64,000 nucleotides of DNA from the NCBI GenBank assembly GCA_017979445.1, contig CM030719.1, positions 26,031,996 to 26,095,995 on the forward strand, in the 5' to 3' direction. The translations under genes were made by a program, and so were the position numbers. The stretch is from Akebia trifoliata (lineage: Eukaryota; Streptophyta; Magnoliopsida; Ranunculales; Lardizabalaceae). Positions 45,401 to 57,400 of the stretch are shown piece by piece; within the stretch, counting starts at the first letter, position 1; each line of letters opens with the position of its first letter. The notes below the pieces were generated by a model. The model was not told the DNA's origin. It did no database searches and saw nothing but the letters and a program-made list of their open reading frames with translations.

Positions 45401-48400
45401 TTTATAATCTTAAAAGTAGTAAAATGACTATATCTCCCTTTCTGCACATAACTACATAAATAACTTCTAAATAGACTCTATATTCTAACAGTTTGCAACA
45501 AATATGTTGTGTTTGAAATGCACCTAATCTGCATACCTCATGTTGAAATCTTCTTCTTGTAAGATAGATGGAATGTTCTTTCAGTCATGATTTCAAGATG
45601 GTCTACCATACTTAATTTGCAACAAACATTGCATATTTAATAGGTTCTCTTCACTGGTTAAGAAGTACACATGTCTCTTGTCTTGGCGAATCCATTTGTC
45701 AACCAAAAGTTTCACTCAAGCTTCAAATAGTAACCATATGTTTTTCAGTTTTGCATCCACATTTATATCCTCATATCTTGCTGCCAACGTTGACTGTGTA
45801 ATGTACATTTACAATATTGAGCAGGCTGCACGAGAAACAGGCGCACTTAAAGAAGCAAAGGATAAGCTTGAAAAAATGGTGGAAGAGCTCACATCGCGTT
45901 TGCAGTTGGAAAAACGTTTAAGGGTAATATTAATGTTCTGCATATAGCCATTTTTTTCTTGTGCAAGATATTATTAATAATTGATATATTCCTAGTTTGC
46001 AAGAAATGCAGACCCAGGCCTTCCATCCACCAGCACGATTCCTGTGCTATAGTGCCAAGGGTAGATTGGCAGTTGATTCATGCATTGGATAATCATTTGC
46101 TTCACCCCTCCTTCAATTCTTCGTTATTCTGGCCCTATTGAGTGAGGAGAGTTTGTATTTCATATTTTTTACTATTAGCCTCTTATGGAGGTTTTAAATA
46201 AATGACATGCAGATTGACTTGGAGGATGCAAAGGGACAATTGCAGAATTCTTTGCTATCCATGCAAATCAAAGTTGATGAAACAAATGCATTGCTTGTCA
46301 TGGAACGCGAAGCTGCACGTAAGGCTATTGAAGAAGCACCTCCCGTAATCAAAGAAATCCAAGTTCTTGTCCAAGATACTGAAACGATTGATTCTCTAAC
46401 AGCAGAAGTGGAAAGGTTAAAGGTAATTGTAACACCCCAGGCCCACTACAATACAATATTGTTCACTTTGGGCCGAAGCCCCCACAACTTAAAAATGCGT
46501 CGTATCATGTAGTGTCTGGTTTATCCTTATAGCCCAGATTTTGAACGTTATCTTATCCGATGTGAGATTAATCACACTCCTCCCTGTTATTCAACCCTGC
46601 AACTGTGGTGGCTCCACTTCGATCTCACGCGGTCTCCGTGGTCCTTTCCACATCCAGCCAGTGGCACACTGGCGAGGTCGTGACAACCTCCCCACCAAAC
46701 AGGAAGAGTCGTCCTCGGCTCTGATACCATTTTTAATGCCCCCAAGCCCACACAATACGATATTGTTCGCTTTCGATTGAAGCCTGTACAACTTTTAAAC
46801 GTGTCGTATCGTGTAGGATTTGGTTTATCCTTGTAGCCTAGGCTTTGAATGTTCTCCTGCCTGATGTGTGACTAATCACACTCCTCCCTACTATTCCACC
46901 TCACAACTGTGGCGGCTCCACTTCAACCTCACATGGTCTCTGCAACCCTTTCCATGTCCAGTGAATGGTGCACCAGCTAGGTCATGACAGTAATTCTTTT
47001 CAATCCTATTTATCATACAATGGTTAACCAATGGTAGATTGGCAGTTGATTCATACAATGGATAATCATTTGCTTCACCCCTCTTTCAATTCTTATTATT
47101 CTTGCTATATAGAGTGAGGAGAATTTGTATTTCATATTTTTTACTATTGGTCTCTTATGGAGGTTTTAAATAAATGACATGCAGACTGACTTGGAGGAGG
47201 CAAAAAGACAATCGCAGAATTCTTTGCAATCTATGCAAAAAAAAGTTGATGAAACAAATGCATTGCTTGTCATGGAACGCGAAGCTGCACGTAAGGCTAT
47301 TGAAGAAGCACCTCCTGTAATCAAAGAAACCCAAGTTCTTGTCCAAGATACTGAAACGATTGATTCTCTAACAGCAGAAGTGGAAAGGTTAAAGGTAATT
47401 GTAATGCCCTAGGCCCACTACAATACAATATTGTTCACTTTGGCCCGAAGCCCCCATAACTTAAAAATGCGTCGTATCATGTAGTGTCTGGTTTATCCTT
47501 ATAGCCCAGATTTTAAACGTTATCTTGTCCAATGTGAGATTAATCACACTCCTCCCTGTTATTCCACCCTGCAACTGTGGTGGCTCCACTTCGATCTCAC
47601 GCGATCTCCGTGGTCCTTTCCACATACAACCAGTGGCACACCGGCGAGGTCATGACAACCTCCCCATCAAACAGGAAGAGTCATCCTCGGCTTTGATACC
47701 ATTTTTAATGCCCCAAGCCCAAGCAATACGATATTGTTTGCTTTCAGTTGAAGCCCACACAACTTTTAAATGTGTCATATCGTGTAGGATTTGGTTTATC
47801 CTTGTAGCCCAGGCTTTGAATGTTCTCCTGCCCGATGTGTGACTAATCACACTTCTCCTTACTATTCCACCCCACAACTATGGTGGCTCCACTTCAACCT
47901 CACACAGTCTCTGCAACCCTTTCCATGTCCAGTGAATGGCGCACCAGCTAGGTCATGACAGTAATTCTGTTCAATCCTATTTATCATACAATGGATAACC
48001 AATGGTAGATTGGCAGTTGATTCATACAATGGATAACCATTTGCTTCACCCCTCCTTCAATTCTTATTATTCTTGCCATATAGAGTGAGGAGAGTTTGTA
48101 TTTCATATTTTTTACTATTGGTCTCTTATGGAGGTTTTAAATAAATGACTTGCAGACTGACTTGGAGGAGGCAAAAAGACAATCGCAGAATTCTTTGCAA
48201 TCTATGCAAAAAAAAGTTGATGAAACAAATGCATTGCTTATCAAGGAACGGGAAGCTGCACGCAAGGCTATTGAAGAAGCACCTCCTGTAATCAAAGAAA
48301 CCCAAGTTCTTGTCCAAGATACTGAAATGATTAATTCCCTTACAGCAGAAGTGGAAAGATTGAAGGTAATTCTGTTCAATCCTATTAGTCATACAGTGGA

Positions 48401-51400
48401 TAACCATTTGCTTCACCCCTTCTTCAATTCTTCATTATTTTGGCCCTATTGAGTAAGGAGAGTTTGTATTTCATATTTTTGACTATTGGCCTCTTATGGA
48501 GGTTCTAAGTAAATGACATGCAGACTGACTTGGAGGAGGCAAAAGGACAATTGCAGAATTCTTTGCAATCTATGCAAAACAATGTTGATGAAACCAATGC
48601 ATTGCTTGTCAAGGAACGGGAAGCTGCACGTAAGGCTATTGAAAAAGCACCTCCTGTAATCAAAGAAGTTCTGGTCCAAGATACTGAACTGATTAGTTCT
48701 CTAACAGCAGAAGTGGAAAGTTTGAAGGTAATTTTTTTCAATCCTACTTATCATACAAAGGATAACTATTTGCTTCACCCCTCCTTCAATTCCTCATTAT
48801 TCTGGGCCTATTGAGTGAGGAGTGTTTGTATTTCATATTTTTGACTGTTGGCCTCTCATGGAGGTTTTAAATAAATGACATGCAGACTGACTTGGAGGAG
48901 GCAAAAGGACAATTGCAGAATTCCTTGCAATCTATGCAAAACAAAGTTGATGAAACTAATGCATTGCTCATCAAGGAACAGGAAGCTGCACGTAAGGCTA
49001 TTGAAGAAGCACCTCCTGTAATCAAAGAAATCCAAGTTCTTGTCCAAGATACTGAAACGGTTAATTCTCTAATGGCAGAAGTGGAAAGGTTGAAGGTAAT
49101 TCTGTTCAATCCTATTAATCATACCTGCATTTTTCTCACCTTTGAGATATCCATTTCCTGGGAATTGGAGTACTCCATATTTCACCAACTGAAGAAATGG
49201 TCTTTACATATTGCCTTTTAAAAACTCAAAAGTCATTACAGCATTCAAGAATTAACACATAACCTAAAGTATGTATGATGTTACCTGTACATAAAATAAG
49301 TTCTGAAGGCCTGTTTAGATGTAGCCCTATAATGAGAAAAGAGATTGTTCAGTTGGAAATTTCCTTTTAATTGGTGCATTTGGACAGCATAGTTGACCAA
49401 GTGCCACTTGGGAAATTGATATTCTAACTCCTAGAGTGAATATGTCCAGAATCTTTTGATTTGATTGACTTGATAGTAGTTAGATTTTAGATGAATGCTT
49501 ATAAGGCATAGTTGAACATAATATCAATCAATTATATTGCTTCTGACAAGGCATGTACAAGCAAGCAAAGCATGAATGGAAATTTCACTTTGTTTTTTTT
49601 TTACAAAGGTCGGTTAAGCCTGTTTCTAATGAGATCAGTAACTTGGTGCTGGAGGGAATTGAACCCAGCTCTATAGTATCAATGCCCATAGACTTTACCT
49701 ACTAAGCTAGCTGGCACCTGCAGATTTTTTTCTCTTCACTTTTTTATATATGTTGGGATGTGTTATCTGACTTATCTCTATAAACGATCTTTCTAGCACA
49801 GTTTTGTCATCTTATTTTTGTTAAATTGACCCTTCTTTATGCACCACAGGACTTGTTCCAATCGGAAAAGCAAAGAGCTGATGATTTTGAAATGAAATTT
49901 GCCAAAGCCCAAGACTCTAATGAAGAAAAATGTCAGAAGTTACAAGAACCAGACGGAAAAGTTCGTCAACTTCAGGAGTCTTTGAACAGGTAGTGCCCTT
50001 TAAGAATGTTCTGAGCTAATATCATTACTTTTCAGGTAAACCAGACTTTATCCTTGATGTTGTTAGATATGGTTTCTTTAACTTTCTTAACAAAGTCTAA
50101 GCATTATTGGCCCTAAAGTAGGTTGGATAAGCCAATGCATGGCCATGACGTCCTTGGAACCTCTTCCTGAGTAAAATATTTGTATTACTGTCCAGAATAC
50201 TGGATCTATTATGAATGGTCTGTTGATTTGTCATAGCAAACATTCCCAACCTTACATAATGCTTTCCAGACAAGAATTCACAATATGGGTTTAATCATAT
50301 GTTCATATGCATGACCTTAGTCTGCACAGAAGTAAGGATTGGACACAAAAGTATTGGCTCTGAAAAGATCATCAAAAATTTAAAATTAAAAAAAAAAAAT
50401 CAGGTGAGTTTCCTCACAACGATATGTGAGTTAATCTGTGATTACATCTTATAAGTTCAAATATAAAATACTTAAGATATATTAGTACATCAATCAATCT
50501 AAGGAAAAGAAAGGGAAATTTTTAAATAAAAATGTCTATACATCAAATGTACAGTGTCCAAGTTTTCACATAACCATTCATAACCAAAATAAGTTTATAT
50601 CATCAATAATCTCCCTTATGCTAGGGGATGAAGCTGGTTGAATTTCTGTCTTGCTGCACAACATTTATTTAATGTTGCTTGGTGAAAAAGCCTATCTCCT
50701 GAGATTTTTACTTGAATGGGCAACATATTTGCGGGTGCCCCCTAGTTGAACATTTTGTCCCATCCCTTTTAGGATTTTTTCATTTGTTGGGGGTGCAAAC
50801 CCATAGCAGATGCACCTGTGGTAGCAGGAATCTTCTACCTAGTGAGCCGCTCCCACTTCGAAATCCTGCTTTTAGTCATAAAATAGTATGATGCTCCCGC
50901 TTAAAACAGAGTAGCTTCTTAGATCTTTTCGGAACTAAGGATGCATCTCTCTCTCTAGCCATGCTACCTATGATTACTTGGTGACCCCACATTCATTGCT
51001 ATGGAAAGGTAGAATATGTATGTAATTTTGTCATTTGGTTTACTGGGTCTTTGATTCATGAGAATATTTTAGCTACCATTAGAAATTCCTCATTGAACCT
51101 CACAAACCATGCCCTAGGATATCACTTCAAATTAAAGGCCATCTTTAATTTGCAAGCTTGTTATCTTCCCTTGAGGTAATCTCCCTTGAACAAAGAGTCG
51201 TAGCCACGTAAACCTCTTTGTGCAACTCCCCTTGGGAATTATTTTTCTTAACGTCCAATTGATGCAAGACCACAAGTTTAGCATCAATTAGCAAGATCAC
51301 ATTGATCTAAGTCTTTAATTTATAGTTCGTACCCCCTATTCTCTTCCTTCTTTACAGAATCACAAGTTCCCTAGTCATGTTTTACTCAACTCATTTTTTT

Positions 51401-54400
51401 CCTCAATCATTTTTTTCTCTGTTGGAAGTTTGGAACTATACCTCATGAATTGGAATTAAGATCAGAAATAGATAGAAGAATTAAAAACCTTGTATGAAGG
51501 ATAAAAATCAACATCCATGCCTTATCTCAATTGTTTCATGTGATTCTCGATTCCAATATGACGTGTAGGGAGTAGTGATAGGATGTAGCAAATTAGTCAA
51601 CCCAACCTCCTTGCTTTATTTTTATTAAATATTTGCTAGTGATTACAATTACCTAAATTGAGATTAAGTTAATAGAATTCCCACCAAGTCATCTGGTTAA
51701 TAAGATATATGATCAAGTGTGTCTCAAGATGATTCAGTGCTTCTTAGACCAAGTTTCAAAGCTAAAAATGATTTTGTGTACCACATCAAACTTGAGTGCA
51801 ACTTTAGGGCTCATTGATATAGATGACCCGATTGATACTACTTCCACCATCCTTGGTCCCACTTTCTAGCTCCAACTCCAACTCCTGCCGTCATTCCTTC
51901 CCTTACTCCTAATGTTCTCCGCCAGAAAGTTCAGGATCTTTTGCCATTCAAGGGTTCAAGTTAGTTTAGTCGTCATTATGTCATTTTCACTCAATATTTT
52001 GGCTTTTGATGCATCTCATCCCATTAATATATATAAAGTAGTTGGTTGGTATGCATAAGAGAATTCAAATGAGATCCTAGCACAATCATCAAGAATTTCT
52101 CACTAATAATAGTACGGAAGTCAATACTTTCTTTGTTGAATTCTTCATATTTTTCCATGGCAATAAATGAATTTAATTATGTGCTACAATTGTTATTGGT
52201 CTTATTTTAGTAGGGAAACTTGTTAACTATATTCTGTTATTTTCTTGTGAATATTGCGTTGTGTAGGACCTGATACCTGGGAAAGTGATCTGGAGGGGGC
52301 ATTCGACGATTTTTATTTATGGATTTTGCTCCAGTTTGTTATATTACTAGTTTGAAGTTCCTTCTAGTTTAGATTTTAGCTAAATAAAATGTAGTAGCTT
52401 TGGCATCATAAGCTAGGTCACCCACAATCTAGGTTATTATCTATGCTTCATTATAATAGTTAATGGAAAATTTTGATAATAGTAAACTTGATCATTTATG
52501 TAGTTCATTTAACTTCTTGGTTAATAACTATTCTTATTTACCATGTCCTTGAGTCCTCTTAATTTGTACTCCTTTTGACTTGATTCTTAGTTATCTTTTT
52601 TCCTTCCATTCTCTTGTCTTTTGATTTTAGAGGGGATGGTTCTTCTAGTTTGTGCTTTAGATGATTGTACCATCATGCATGGTCGTAGTGTATGCCCTCA
52701 AAATCTCAGGTTGTGTTACCTAGTGGGAGTGGTGCCTATTCAATTTAGCAAGAAGCTTAAAGCCCATTGTTCTAGATCCATGACTAAGTATAATTCATTG
52801 AGCTCAAACAAAGAGTCTTCACAATCTTTTGCTTTTGCCCAATACATGCTTTCAAAATGGAATCATTTATGAAAATCATCACGTGGTGGAAACCATATGT
52901 ATTGCCTTAGCTGAGTAAGTTACCTAGTTTCTTTTAGGGCAACACAACTATTATTTAATAAATCGAATTCATTCACTTTCTTTTTTTCCTGTTTTTTTTT
53001 TTTGCTGGCTAAGTTGGAATTGAACCCACGACCTCAAAGTTGCTTTGCAATGTGTCAGACCAACTGGGCTTAGAATTCATTTACTTATTTATGGAAGCAT
53101 GTTCCCTTACTTCAAGTTAAATAAGTTAACTACTTTGTGATTTGTCCATTTGCATGCACTTTACCTATTCACTGTCACAACAAAATATTTAAAATTTATT
53201 GAACCATCTACTACGTCTGTTTTTCTTGGATATGAAGTAGGACAAAAAGTTTTTAAATTAATGGACTCTTTTAGGAGAATTATTGTCTAAACAACTTCAT
53301 ATTTATTCATAACAAATAACTAAAATAGTTTTAATATGCCAAGTGTTTCAATTATTACATTTTTATTGTTTGTTCTTGTATTCTCGAATTCTCCATGTAA
53401 TGCTACATGGTCCTTGTTAGTCCGTTATTGTAACCCCCCCCCCCCCCCCCCTACACAAGTACCAGTGGAAGGTCCGCATAAAGCAACATCGTCGTCTAAT
53501 TCTCCTTCATCAACTTTGTATCCTTCTCTTTGTCTTCTATCTTCGGTAAGTCTTCGCCATTTGAATTAAATCTTAGTTCTACCGAATGGACAATCTATTT
53601 TCTATTACTTATTTGTCTTGTTCTCCTTTAGATTCTAGGTTTGTCCATACATCATTCAACATGGCATTGAGAAACTGTATTGGAAGGAAACCATGGTTGG
53701 AGAGCTAAGGGTTGTTTAGCACAATCTCATCACTATATTAATGAAACATTTTCTTACTAAAAAGCTTTAAACATCTCAATTTTGTTACCATTAGGACACT
53801 TACTCAATTAACCGAGTGAGTTACACCAAACTACAAACATGGTGTGGATCGATTATTGGATTCTTTGTATTGATTCATCTATTTTGTTCATGGATGAATA
53901 AAATAGTTTTACTCTAATTTAAGTTAGTTTAGGATTTTTTTAGTAGACTTTGGTCTTAGTAGAAAACTATACTTTTTTCTAGATATTTAAATTCCAACTC
54001 ATACTAGTTTTTTTTTTCTTCCGATTAGTGTAAAATTTCAATAAACTATGGAAGCGAATATAACCAACAAACCTAAGGAGTCCTACCTAGATCTAGCAAA
54101 ATGAAGAGAAAAAAAACCAACAAAATACGAAGCGTTACCGCATCTTATCCTGACAATCTCTCGCCTAAAAATAAAATCCTCAAAAAATAAGCTCCTAAAT
54201 TCTTTGAACAACTTGGTCCAAAATAAAATGAATCCTAAATTCCTTTCCATTAAACATATGTTTGCTCTTCTCTTTCTAGATGCCTCAACAAATCAGAAAC
54301 CGCAAAAGGAAGAGAAAAATAAAATAAAATAAAAATTAAGGCATTGCTACATCTTGTCCTAACACGGTCTCCCTATTGAAAAGAAATTCTCAAAAAGGAA

Positions 54401-57400
54401 GTTCCTAAATTCTTTGAACAACTTGCTCCAAAACAAAATGAGCCCTAAAATACTGATTATGACTTTACTATTTGAAAGTTCCTTTCCATCAAATATGTGT
54501 TTGCTCTTCTCTTTCTAGATGCCTCAAATAAAGCACAAATGAATGTACACTCCATAGAATTTTCTTACAGTATCTAAAAGCTATGGATTGCAAACTTTGG
54601 CAGAGAGAGGGACACGAGAATAGCAAATCAAACAGCTCAAAAGGCGAATAAAATTGGACCAAAACAAAATTACAATGGATCAAAATATGATAAACAGACT
54701 TGCTATCAATTTTACATGAGGAACACAAATTTTCTATAACAGTAGGAAATGAATTTATGAAAAGATTGAGAATTATTCATTTTGGCAATGAATTATTAAG
54801 GATGTCAAGTTTCTTCAGAGAAAGCCTTTTTATTGTTATATATTACATTTTTATAAACAAAGGGGTATCCAATACCCAACACGCAATTGAGATATTTGTT
54901 GTTTCTGTTCCTAGACCTCCTATTTCAGTATTGGATCCAGAACCACTGTGTATGGTAGGTTCCTTGACACACATTCTTGGATCGTAAGGTTTCTTTTAAT
55001 CCTCAAGGATATACTATTAGTTGGAGGACTGATTTGGTGAAATTTGCTTATCAAACTGATGATTGAGTTGCAAAGAGTCCTCTTGAAAATAATGTAAATC
55101 AACTTGAGATATGCTTCAGATCCAACTCTCTACTAAAAACTTGCCGACAGTGTTGTATTGTGCAATGAAATGACGATATTTTACTATATATTCCGTGAAG
55201 GCACATTAGACTGCCAACTCTTCTGTATTCCTAGTCTTCTACTTCCCCATCGGAGCTGATTAGTTTGCCTGATGCCAGCTGACAGGTTGTCCTAATTCAT
55301 GTCGCCTGATTAGCAGTTGGTGTATTTCTTGGGTGCATATCCCAAGGAAGTGCAAGAAATAGGAACAAGTTTTAAGTTTTTTATTGCGGCTATGTACAAA
55401 CTACAAATTGATGTCATCAACTTGCAACATTGAATTTAGCTTTGCCAATCACTCTTCTCAATGTCTTCTTTACATTTAATGGAATACTCATACTTTTGAA
55501 ATTGAAATTAGGCTCGAAGAGAAGCTTACCAATTTAGAGTCAGAGAATCAAGTTCTCCGTCAGCAAGCTCTGTCCATGGCACCAAAGAAGAGGTTCCTCT
55601 CTGGACGCTCTAAATCAAACATTCTGGTACTCCTAACAAAGCATCTTTTGGTTGAATTGTGCATTAAGAGTTTTAACCCGAAAATTTTTGTAGCTAATAT
55701 TTATGTTGTCTGATATTTGACAGAGGAGTACCGAAAGCAGTGCAAAACTAACTGTAGTAAGTAAAAGTACTCAACATTATAGTATATATGTAGACTAACT
55801 ATCAAATTGTGCTTCTGACATTGTCGAATTTTGATCATTTACGAAAATGTTTTAGGATCCACAAACTGCTTCATCAACCCCAAAGGACCTTTCTGAAGTT
55901 GAAGAGAAACCACAAAAATCACTCCATGAGAAACAGCAGGAGAATCAAGACTTGCTCATTAGGTGTATTGCACAGCACCTAGGCTTCTCAAGGAGCAGAC
56001 CCATTGCTGCCTGTATCACATACAAATGCCTTCTCCAGTGGGGATCTTTTGAATTAGAGCGGACCAATATTTTTGACCGGATTATTCAGACAATCGGGCA
56101 TGCTATTGAGGTTTATTTATTTATTTTCCTTCTTTTTAAAAACAAAAAAACAAATCGTAGGTTTTTTTTGAACTTAAATGTTTTTTTTTTTAATTTTTGA
56201 AGACCCAGGAAAACAATATGGTCTTGGCCTATTGGTTGTCCAATACCGCTATGCTGTTGTTGCTACTCCAGCGCACACTAAAAGGGAGTGGTGCAGCTGT
56301 CGTGGCTCCACAATACCGTCGATCATCATCAGTTACATTATTTGGGAGGATGACCCAAGTAAGCATGAATTTCTTTTGTTTATGTTGTTTTCATACTTCT
56401 AAGGAAACCCACCATTCTTCCGATCCACTTTATGAATTTTTTCCTTGTAGAGTTTTCGGGGAAGTCCACAAGGTGTTGATCTTTCTTTTGTCAATTACGG
56501 GTTGATCGGTGGAGTAGATACCATGCACCAAGTCGAAGCCAAATACCCTGCTTTACTTTTCAAACAACAACTTACAGCATATGTAGAAAAGATATATGGA
56601 ATGATCATAGATAATTTTAAGAAAGAAATTTCTCCATTGCTTGGGTTCTGTATTCAGGTATTAAACCCCTAACTTATGAGTGACTTTTTGTTTACAACTC
56701 TAATGGTTTCATATTATCTTTGTTGTTAACATAATCTTCCTTCTCACTGTGCTTTTGTGGCTTGGATTGTGTAGGCACCAAGAAAAACCAGAGCAAGCTT
56801 AGTTAAGGGACCAGCCCCTTCAATATCAAATAGTGCAGCCCAGCAAGATTTGATTGCTCACTGGCGAGAGATTGTTACCAGCCTAGGAAATTTCTTGAAT
56901 ACTCTCAAATTCAATCAAGTTAGTGGACTACTGTTTTTGTTGTTTCTTCTTTATGTTTTGTCTTGTTCATTTTCAAATGTTAAAAGCATGAGCTGGAGCC
57001 ATAGTTTTACTCTGATGGTCTCAATCTATCTATAGTAGGTGTCTGGGGTGAGTTTGGCTTTAATTAGCTGAATTATAATTAAAGTCTCAAATTTTTTTTT
57101 ACTTGTTATATTTTATTATATTTTGTTAGTTTTTATTCTCATATAATATTTTGCGTACCTTGCTATTCTTAGGTGCCACCATTTCTAGTCCGCATGGTGT
57201 TCACACAAATATTTTTTTTCATCAATGTGCAATTATTCAACAGGTACGGCAACAAATGGCATTTGTTTGTGTTTGGATGTTTTGGAGAAATTGTACAGTG
57301 TACAAAAATTGTTTCTTATGGTCATGTCCTCTTTCTGGCTTCAGCCTTCTATTAAGACGAGAGTGCTGCTCGTATGCTAATGGTGAATTTGTCAAGGCAG

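Larger units (their letters stand above)
43240..45824. other. Myosin intron 22 (2.6 kb) with transposon insertions
   Basis: It holds a hAT-like element (44600-45177), a LINE fragment (about 45300-45380) and unassigned sequence. A minus-strand 106-codon frame at 43875-44195 has the look of former coding sequence ([29 protein letters not shown]). I do not recognise it. Confidence 0.5.
46213..49095 (+). repeat. Five tandem copies of one coiled-coil exon
   Basis: Exons at 46213-46422, 47185-47394, 48156-48365, 48524-48727 and 48886-49095 encode variants of the same 70-residue segment: (T/I)DLE(E/D)AK..., [18 protein letters not shown](E/K)APPVIKE and VLVQDTE...LTAEVE(R/S)LK. Each is preceded by the same intron end (tttcatattttt... 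ggaggtttta...atgacatgcag), so exon and flanking intron were copied together. Copies 1, 2, 3 and 5 are 210 nt. Copy 4 is 204 nt and lacks two residues after VIKE. Copies 2 and 3 share AKRQSQ and KETQ; copies 4 and 5 share AKGQLQ. All are phase 0 at both ends. Confidence 0.95.
49990..55511. other. Myosin intron 29 (5.5 kb), transposon graveyard
   Basis: The longest intron of the gene. It contains a SINE-like fragment at about 50765-50865 (minus; B-box-like gggtttgcaccccc), a SINE at 52978-53072, an 18-C run at 53434-53451 and an L1-like fragment at 54060-54760. Short Ser/Pro/Thr-rich coding-like sequence near 51850-51960 may be retroelement gag. No independent gene was recognised. Confidence 0.5.

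Noticed and set aside
46541..46791. Frames within the TRIM element
   Set aside because: They lie in LTR sequence. TRIM elements have no coding capacity, and the frames differ between the two copies.
47155..49109. Minus-strand frames of 61-96 codons over the repeated exons
   Set aside because: They mirror the duplicated coiled-coil exons and recur only because the exons do. No start context or family resemblance.
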